A stretch of DNA of 64,000 nt from Anisus vortex (Eukaryota > Mollusca > Gastropoda > Planorbidae), in the NCBI GenBank assembly GCA_949126835.1, contig OX421508.1, positions 19,417,598 to 19,481,597 on the forward strand, given 5' to 3'. The notes below the pieces were generated by a model. That model saw only the letters and a program-made list of their open reading frames with translations, made no database searches and had not been told where the DNA came from. Shown one piece after another: positions 56,675 to 64,000 of this stretch. The position numbers and the translations under genes are program-made. Each line of letters starts with the position of its first letter. Position 1 is the first letter of the stretch.

Positions 56675-58375
56675 ATGGTGCAAAACTATGAACACAAAAC
56701 TGAAGCCTACAACACTGAGATGATGAGTCAGGCAGTGGAGCAATGCCGCAGTGGTGTTATGGGCTATAAAAAGGCTGCTTAGCTCTAGCACGTCAATCTG
56801 TCAACATTGATGGATCAAGTAAGGGGTAAAAGAAAGAAAATGGGAGATGGGCGTCCTACTACGTTGTCGGCTGACACGGAGCAAGAACTCAAAGATCGTT
56901 TAAAGCTTTTTGCGGAATGGGGTTTTGGTCTCACTAGAGATGAAACGAAAGATAAATTCCCAATTTGCGGATGGAATGGCCGGAAACGACTGGCTTGGTG
57001 GCTTCATGAAGAGACATGATGACCTTACTACTAGAAAACCAGAGCAGTTAAAGAAAACCAGAGTTAAGGCCATAACTAATGAAGAAATTTTATCTGATTA
57101 GTATGATTTTTTTTATCTGCACAGGGATTAACATACTGAACAAGCCAGAAGCCTTTTAAAATGTGGATGAGACCGGCTTTCCACTCAACCCTTCCAGAGC
57201 AAAAGTGATCTTGGAAAAAGGTGTGAATAATTTGTTTACAGTCATCTGTGGATCCAACACGGAGCAGATTACGGTGAATGGATGCTGCTTCGATGATGGG
57301 ACAATGCTACCCCCCTACATATTATATTCAGCTAAAAATCTGCGCCAAAATGGACAGAAAATGGTCCAATCAAAGCCAGTTTCAACACATTCGAGAAAGG
57401 CACGATGGACAGCGAGTGTATTTTTGACTGGTTCACTAAACATTTAAAAAAAAACATTTCAGCTGAAAGACATAAGGTTTTGATGTTCAATGGCCATGCC
57501 TCACATATCAACCTTAAATTTATAAGACAAAGACAACAACATCATAATTTTAAAACTGCCCTCCAACTCCACCAGCATTGTGAAGCCATTAGATGTTGGG
57601 GTTTACGGACCAGTAAAAACAATATGGGACAAGGTGCTGGTCAAGTTTACTCGTCGAAACCTCAACTCAGCACTCTCTAAAGAAAGGTTTCCAGAAGTGC
57701 TGGCAGAGCTTTTTACTACAGATTGCATGAGTTCTGCAGATATTAAAGCAGGCTTACTTAAAACTGGCTTCGTCCCCTTCAACCCGCCAAACTTGGCGCA
57801 CATTGCGATTTTCAAATGGCAAGCGAAAGACCTCCAAGTCCAAGAAGTGTTTTTTTATTGATAAAAACAGCAACAAAATTTTGAGGAAATGTTCCACCTC
57901 ATTAGAAATTTTGAAGTGGATGCCCCAAATAAAACCACAAGAGGACATTCAACCTTCTACCTCTTCTTTTGGGTCGATGCCCCCACCAACATCTGGCCCC
58001 TCAACGCCCAACGCATCACCTTCAATAGGCGTATCATTGAAAGACACTTTTTAAAAGAAACTTACACCGCTTCTGGAAAAACCAGCAAAGCGGCCAAATG
58101 AAGAGGTGAGAGGAAAGGCCATAAGAAGACAATATGGCGAAAGCCTTACTTCGGATGAATGCATCACCAGGCACACCTAAGAAAGTGAGGCTAAGACGAA
58201 GATCAAAACTGTCCCAAATTCCAATAAAGGAAAGGGGAAAGGGAAGAAAAAAGTAGTTGAGTAGTTGAGTCCCTCAAAGGGACCTGAACCGATTCTGTGC
58301 ATTATGTGTGGGGTCAATGTTGATGACCCTAAAGTATGTGATCTAAGTGTTTTGCTTGACCTCTGCAATCAGTAG
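56675..58375 (+). pseudogene. Broken Tigger/pogo-like DDE transposase
   Basis: The protein can be followed through several frames. From ATG 56675: an HTH-like start (SQAVEQCRSGVMGYKKAA), a stop, then GRPTTLSADTEQELKDRL and GFGLTRDE. After further stops: VDETGFPLNP (first catalytic Asp region), FTVICGSNTEQITV, ILYSAKNL, CIFDWFTKHL, VLMFNGHASHI, SIVKPLDVGVYGPVKT, TGFVPFNPPNL, and a C-terminal YGESLTSDE then CIMCGVNVDDPKVCDL. These are the blocks of DDE_1 transposases of the Tigger/Jerky/pogo group in the right order. At least five frameshifts or stops break it. The usual DGH (second Asp) reads NGH, so the catalytic triad is also lost. No clear terminal inverted repeats were found. The AG before the ATG (TTTCAG) looks like a splice acceptor. 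Confidence 0.85.
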
Positions 58376-61300
58376 TGCTGTTTGAAATGTTCACAGCTAT
58401 CCGCAGAAGAGGCCACAAATTCTGACTTTTATTGGAGGCGATGCATTCCCCGCTAACCACCTTTTTAAAAAAAAAAATTCTGTTCTTTTTTCTTTGTACA
58501 AAATTTTTTTGTATTAGTATTATTTATTGTGTTTGCAACATTTCCTGTAATTATTTGTAATAAAAATGCATTTGTAAATTTTTTCAGAATGGGGTGGGAT
58601 TGCCCCAATTTGGTACATGTGTTAAATTTTCAAAAAATGTATAGATTTTGTTTTCTTTAGTTATAACTTTATTTTTACATTAAAAGTCTGTTTGAATTAG
58701 TAAATAAAAGGAATTCTTGAAATATTTTCTTGTTTTAATTTTATATAGTGATTTTTAGTGATTTTAAGCATTTTTAAAAAGTATGGGGTGGATTTAATAA
58801 TAGTTTAATAGTTCATGTAGAATTTTTTTTATTGACATTTAATTTTGGTGTAGAGAGTATTTATGATGCACAAAAAGTATACTTTCTCATGGTTTCTACA
58901 ACTTTCTAGAACTTTATATAGTAGAACTCATTTCTTTTGAATTCAGGAAGCTTCTGGAAAATACAGTTCTAGTCATTTCTGCACCAAAATCTATAGAAGT
59001 GTATTAGATCATTCTGCATTATTGTTGATTTTCTGTGTTGTTTGATTTAAGCATAACGATCAGTGGAGTTGTTTATACTGTTCAAGAATGAAATTTTTCT
59101 TTCAAACATTCATGAGGGGGCTTGAGTTATTAGAATTATTATTGTGAATAAAAACCTATACAGACAACAGAGGAAACGTAGAAATGTTACACCATCTACA
59201 AACATGTTTTTGAAGGGATGTTTAAAAGAGTGTTAGCCAAAACATGTATTAATTTATTTATTGCATCCTGCAATATTTAGTTACACCATCTATAAACATG
59301 TTGTTGAGGGGATGTTTAAAAGTGTGTAAGCCAAAACATGTATTCATTTATTGCATCCTGCAATATTTAGTTGTGTCCAGTAAATTTTCAACCTTGTTGT
59401 TTTTGTTGATTTTAACTGTCTTGTTAAATATACATAGTGGAAAATGAGCCTAGTAAGTTGTAAAAAAAAAAGTGTTTCATTTTAAGCTGTTTTGTTAAAT
59501 ATTCTTCTGAAATTTCATCTACCATAATTTGTTTTTGCCACATCATCTCTAAGTGTAACATTTTCAACTAAAGCATTTTATAGCAAAGTTTGTCACATAC
59601 CTAATTTGTTCATCTTATTGTGTTAGTATTCTTATGTGAACATTAAATTAGTGCATTTTGATCTTTAAAAATGTGCACTAGTATTAAACTATAGTTAAAA
59701 ACATTGACATTATTGTACTTTCAAGAAAAGGACACATTTTAAAATTAAAAAAACAAAACAATGAATGAAACAACAAAAAAATTGTCTTGTCCAAAATATT
59801 TATTGCTTTTTAGATGTAAACATATGCATACAATGTATCTTATGTAATTATGCAATTTAATAAAATGAAAAACTACAAATGTAAATATTATGCTGCAAAA
59901 TATATAAATTTTTTAAACATAATATGAGCAAAAACAGGTTGTTGGCTTCATTATTTTTTATCACTTCATTTATGAAGCTGAATTAAACTAACTGATTCCA
60001 AATTGCTTTTTGCCTATCTTAGCCCAAAACAAAGAAAAATTCTTTATTTTGAACAATAATTCAATACTAATTTATTTATTTAAAAAGTACAATAATATAG
60101 TAATGAACTTGTTAGCATTGAATGTTGGATTTTTTCCCTTCTTTATTTTCTCAAAATTATATGAAAGTAAGCAAAACAAATAAAGATGATGTAAAAAAAA
60201 AAAACAACATAAAAAAAAGAATCATTGAACAAACATACCTAATTACTTTACATCTGAATTTACCTGAATACAGAGGCTGTTAGAAAAGCAACCTAATTAT
60301 TCACACTTAAAAACCCAGCTGCCTAACTGGCAATAGATCATAACACATTGATTGAAAATAATGAATTTGAAAAGAGGTGTAAGGAAAACAGAAAAGACAT
60401 TAGCTAGTTGCATGCAAACATCAATAGTCTTAATTGACAGATTATTTACAGACGTTACAGAGTAATAATTTTATTTAGCATGTAATTCAAAGAATTGCTA
60501 ATATTTTGATATAAGGGCATCAGAGAAACTATATGGTGATGGCAATATACTACGTTATAGACAATTACTCGCATGTTTTAGATCTTGTTTAGCCTACACT
60601 GTATACATCAATATGAAAACAAAAGATCTTTGTGACAAAGTGTGACTTAGGTATGATATGTGGTTTAAAAGGAAATACTGATAAGAGTTTGTATAAATTC
60701 AATGACTGACTAGTAATAGAGAATACCAATGAAGAACACATGAGTAAGCAATAGTACACTCACACTTATTAAAGCTTTAAGTTATTCTCCTAAAAAAAGT
60801 GTAATGTACTAAAATCATTTCCAAATTCCCAAAACTTAATGCAGAATTCACAAATAATTTATACCAGTATGCATGAAACAACTTAATGTATAAAATAGTG
60901 AATATTGGTAATCCAAATATAAAAGAATTCTGGATGTTTTTTAACCATTTAAGCCCTAAGCAGTTGCCAGCCTATAACTCCCCTATCCCTAAGCCCAAGT
61001 TGCCAAACTCTGTTGATTGAACACAAATGAGAAAAAAAATATTATTAAATAATTCACAATACAAAAACTATTCAAATATTAAAGAAACTGAAATAAATTC
61101 TTCATAGTTTAAATATAAATAGATAAAGTTTAGTTTAAATCAGAAAAGATAAAAATTAACTGATAAATAAAGGGGAAAATAAAAAAATCCAATGAGCATA
61201 CGTCGATCAGTTGCGATAGTTTGTCAAGAAATTTTGAAATCATTGTAGATTCGACGAGCGGTGACTGTAGTTGAAAATGGTTAAGAACCCATAGAATAAT

Positions 61301-61815
61301 TTTTGAATAAAAAGTGATGTGGTTTAAGATTTTCTTAAATATTAAGGGTTATGTTATTCACTTTTTAGACAAATTTTGAATAAATGTTTTTCATGTTATT
61401 TTGTCCATTTTAATTTTAGCAAAAATTCACAAATTATCCCAAACTTTGGTCAGTTTTTTCTAAACTTGAAAAATCAAGTAAATTTACCCAACTTTCCCAT
61501 CCTGTATGAACCCTGTAACTCGACATTGCCTACTGTGCTGTCCTGTGTTTATTGTACTGTGTGTCCTGTGTTTATTGTTGGTGATTATGTATTGTGTGAA
61601 CATTTATATTTTGAGCAATGAGTCATGATGTGTACTCTGAAAATGTATGCCAGGCTAAGTACTTTTAACACTGTTTGGAAAAAAAATAATTGTACAAAAG
61701 AAAACAGAGACATTTCTGGAATGTTAAAAAAATGTTCTGGGATGTAACAACTAAAATAGTGATCATTATTTTGATGGCAAGGTTATTGACAATGACATCC
61801 AGGTTTGGGCCTGAG
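58376..61815. other. Intergenic and 3' flank of the Na+/K+-ATPase beta gene; no gene seen
   Basis: AT-rich. A two-copy direct repeat of about 100 bp at 59,185-59,375 shares ACACCATCTA(C/T)AAACATG, GGGATGTTTAAAAG and ATTGCATCCTGCAATATTTAG. A 70-bp segment at about 61,115-61,189 reappears at about 63,373-63,449. Part of the right side should be the 3' UTR of the beta-subunit gene. The open frame at 61,376-61,621 has no recognisable domain. Confidence 0.5.
59185..59375. repeat. ~100-bp direct duplication, two copies
   Basis: The segment starting GTTACACCATCTACAAACATG and ending TGCATCCTGCAATATTTAG is followed at once by a second copy. The second has 3-4 substitutions and a shorter AATTTATTTATT stretch. 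Confidence 0.85.
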
Positions 61816-62055
61816 TTAATCAACAATGACTTCAAAGTGGACCTGGCCGACCTGTTCCACCCTGTCGTGAATGATGTTCCGAGCGAACGCCCTGCAGGTC
61901 ATCATGAGGAGGAAGCCAGGGTGAGGGTTCTCAAACCTGAGAAACATCAGAGGTGATCTATAGCCTTGCTGGTTCTGGAAAGGATAGTATTTGAAATGGA
62001 AGCCTTGCTGGGGGAAATAAGACAAATCTCCCATGTTTTCTCTGGTAGCATCATC
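61816..62055 (-). CDS. ATP1B: Na+/K+-ATPase beta subunit, C-terminal exon
   Basis: One 240-nt exon (79 residues plus TAA) preceded on the minus strand by TTATTTTCAG at 62056. It reads DDATRENMGDLSYFPQQ, FHFKYYPFQNQ, GYRSPLMFLRF and ends AFARNIIHDRVEQ, VHFEVIVD. The YYP(F/Y) block, the YRSPL block with a following Cys in MMTCRAF, and the HDR...G.VHFE(V/I).VD ending are characteristic of the extracellular domain of invertebrate Na+/K+-ATPase beta subunits (nervana type). This subunit is a single-pass type II glycoprotein that chaperones and tunes the alpha pump subunit at the plasma membrane. The Cys should be one half of the third conserved disulfide. The exon begins in phase 0. Upstream exons with the membrane segment are not visible and should lie beyond position 64,000. 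Confidence 0.88.
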   Translation of the reverse strand, partial: DDATRENMGDLSYFPQQGFHFKYYPFQNQQGYRSPLMFLRFENPHPGFLLMMTCRAFARNIIHDRVEQVGQVHFEVIVD

Positions 62056-62689
62056 CTGAAAATAATTAAGAGAGAAAAAGACTTGTTTTTTTTTATTTAT
62101 ACACAGATGCATCAAGACCTCTAAGTAATATCTACCTATCAAAAACACCAAATCTTTTAAACACCCTATAAACCAATTATGAACAGTTGCAAAAAGTCTG
62201 CAGTTTCTGCCCAGATAGCTGCTGGATCAGGATGATATACCAGTACATTTTTTTTTTCATTTTTTTATTTATTTAAAACAATAAAAGGATGCAGGATTCA
62301 TGAATATATTTCACCAAAATATCCAAGAAAATATCCCACTCGTCAATTGTAACCTTTTTTTTCTATTAAATAGATATTCTAATTGTCAAAACTCAAAATA
62401 TGGATGAGTTTATTCCTGCAAATATGTGTAGCTAGCTAATCAGAGTGAATGTTTTGAAATAATATAATTAAAACAAGTAAACAAATTGGTGAATGAGACA
62501 TATCTAAAGATGGAAGACAATTAATTGTTGCAAACAGAAAAACAAGTTGCAAGTTAACTGATTACCTTTATATAGAAGTTTTATAGCTCTGTCAACAACA
62601 AAGATAAAACACTATCTATAAATCTATGCAGAGTTCTAGAACATGAAATAACTTAAGGATTTTCATAATTAGTAACTGGATGTTTTCTA

Positions 62690-63085
62690 AGTGTAATTGG
62701 CTGATAGTATCTGGGACATGGACCGAGAATCTAAGTGTAAGTGGCTGATAGTATCTGTGACATGGACAGAGAATCTAAGTGTGTAAGTGGCTGATAGTAT
62801 CTGGGACATGGACAGAGAATCTAAGTGTAAGTGGCTGATAGTATCTGGGACATGGACAGAGAATCTAAGTGTGTAAGTGGCTGATAGTATCTGGGACATG
62901 GACAGAGAATCTAAGTGTAAGTGGCTGATAGTATCTGTGACATGGACAGAGAATCTAAGTGTAAGTGGCTGATAGTATCTGTGACATGGACAGAGAATCT
63001 AAGTGTAAGTGGCTGATAATAACTGGGACATGGACAGAGAATCTAAGTGTAAGTGGCTGATAATAACTGGGACATGGACAGAGAA
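62690..63085. repeat. 44-46 bp minisatellite in the Na+/K+-ATPase beta intron, nine copies
   Basis: Nine tandem copies containing GGCTGATAGTATCTGGGACA and TGGACAGAGAATCTAAGTGT. Units are 44 or 46 bp depending on an extra GT in CTAAGTGTGTAAG, and the last two carry GATAATAACTGG. Minus-strand open frames (62,687-62,899, 62,955-63,137) are reads through the repeat. Unlike the PDCD10 arrays it contains no copy of a visible exon end. Confidence 0.92.
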
Positions 63086-63895
63086 GTTTACAGCACTGGT
63101 GTAACCAATTTGGTCTCGTGGGATTTATTAATACCACAAGTCATTTTCTCATTACTCTTTATAGAGTAAAGATCCTCAAAGATAGACCAGTAAACACAGT
63201 ATTCGCCAAGGAGTCTGTGAAAGCTGGACATTTTACCATGACAATATTTTAATAAGTATTAATGGCCTTTCAAGGTATCTACCCCAATACTTTTTCAACG
63301 TAAATGAAAATGTAGAATATTTCCTTTATTTTTAATGCTCTTATATCATCACTAGTGCAAAAAAAGCTTAGGCATAAATAGATAAGTTTAGTTTAAATCA
63401 GAAAAGATAAAAATTAACTGATAAATAAAGGGGAAAATTAAAAAATACCATACCAGTATCATATTTTTTTAACCTTTCTTAGTACTCATTCTTTTAAAGG
63501 GTGTTATTCTTGTTGACAGCATTTCCATCAGAAAAATACTAATGTTATTATGCAGTAAATAATAATTTGAAAACAGGAAGGATGTTATTGTTAAAAGTTG
63601 AACATTTGGAATATCACCAACAATGCATTAAAAATATTGTTTGCCTAAGAAAAGAAATATGAATAATAACAAAAATATGAATAATATAATGAAAAATTGA
63701 TCTTTAAATAGAAACAAAAGTAGAAATATTGCTTATTCAATAAAAGAGAGATTTTTAAAACTATATTTAGTTTCTCAACTCATTAACAGATTCAATTTTA
63801 GAGAATACTGGCCAATTTCTACTGGATTCTTTAAATGGGTAAACAAAAAATTCACAATGAAGGCTTAAATATTTTTTTAAAATTCTACCTGTATT
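63086..63895 (-). other. Presumed intron of the Na+/K+-ATPase beta gene; no exon seen
   Basis: AT-rich, containing the second copy (63,373-63,449) of the 70-bp segment found at 61,115-61,189. I looked for conserved beta-subunit exons on the minus strand and found none. Confidence 0.4.
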
Positions 63896-64000
63896 ATAAC
63901 TAGGCCTAAATAGAAAACTGTCTGTATTATAACTAGGCCTAAATAGAAAACTGTGTCTGTATTATAACTAGGCCTAAATAGAAAACTGTGTCTGCAACAC
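63896..64000. repeat. ~33-bp tandem repeat running off the window end
   Basis: Three to four copies of a unit with CTGTATTATAACTAGGCCTA then AATAGAAAACTGT. The later copies have an extra TGT before CTG. The array is cut by the window edge. Confidence 0.85.

Noticed and set aside
62687..63137. Minus-strand frames with SVHVPDTISHLHLD repeats
   Set aside because: Reads of the 44-46 bp minisatellite. They are not beta-subunit exons and are not joined to the 61816-62055 exon by a plausible donor.

Overview
The window is nuclear DNA from an intron-rich, AT-rich animal genome. Three genes have recognisable animal homologues: an AGFG-type ArfGAP/FG-repeat protein, the CCM3/PDCD10 adaptor, and the Na+/K+-ATPase beta subunit. 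Together with tRNA-derived SINEs, a CR1/L2-like LINE tail, MITEs, and very abundant minisatellites, these suggest a lophotrochozoan, probably a gastropod mollusc. The species is inferred, not shown. There are no prokaryotic features.

Layout. Positions 1-13.3 kb hold no recognisable exon. They hold several tandem arrays (1.4-2.6, 3.4-4.6, 12.4-13.0 kb), a near-perfect 1,183-bp tandem duplication (7.2-9.6 kb) and SINE copies, and are probably the 5' intron or flank of the next gene. Positions 13,392-22,277 (+) are eight phase-consistent exons of an AGFG homologue, lacking the 5' zinc-finger exons. Positions 22.3-30.2 kb are 3' flank and intergenic, with minisatellites, a decayed THAP-domain fragment and a LINE 3' end. 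Positions 30,216-35,761 (+) are nine phase-consistent exons of an unrecognised 209-aa coiled-coil protein. Positions 39,146-53,314 (-) are a complete seven-exon, 210-aa CCM3/PDCD10 homologue, convergent with the coiled-coil gene. Positions 56.7-58.4 kb (+) are a broken Tigger/pogo-like transposase. Positions 61,816-62,055 (-) are the last coding exon of a Na+/K+-ATPase beta subunit; its other exons are not visible here.

The main discovery is in PDCD10. The 3' end of its fifth coding exon, with its 5' splice site and the first 19 intron bases, is tandemly repeated as a 68-bp unit. There are 133 copies over 9.03 kb, filling almost the whole next intron. The preceding exon of the same gene has a second, unrelated array of about 26 copies of a 34-bp unit, also built from its own exon-end/splice-donor junction. 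Two neighbouring introns of one gene therefore consist largely of serial copies of their own 5' splice sites. In the 68-bp array, 121 units also carry an acceptor-like AG and an open 51-nt segment that stays in frame, so they are possible 17-residue cassette exons.

All exon models were assembled by eye from splice signals, reading-frame phase and remembered family similarity. No search or transcript evidence was available.
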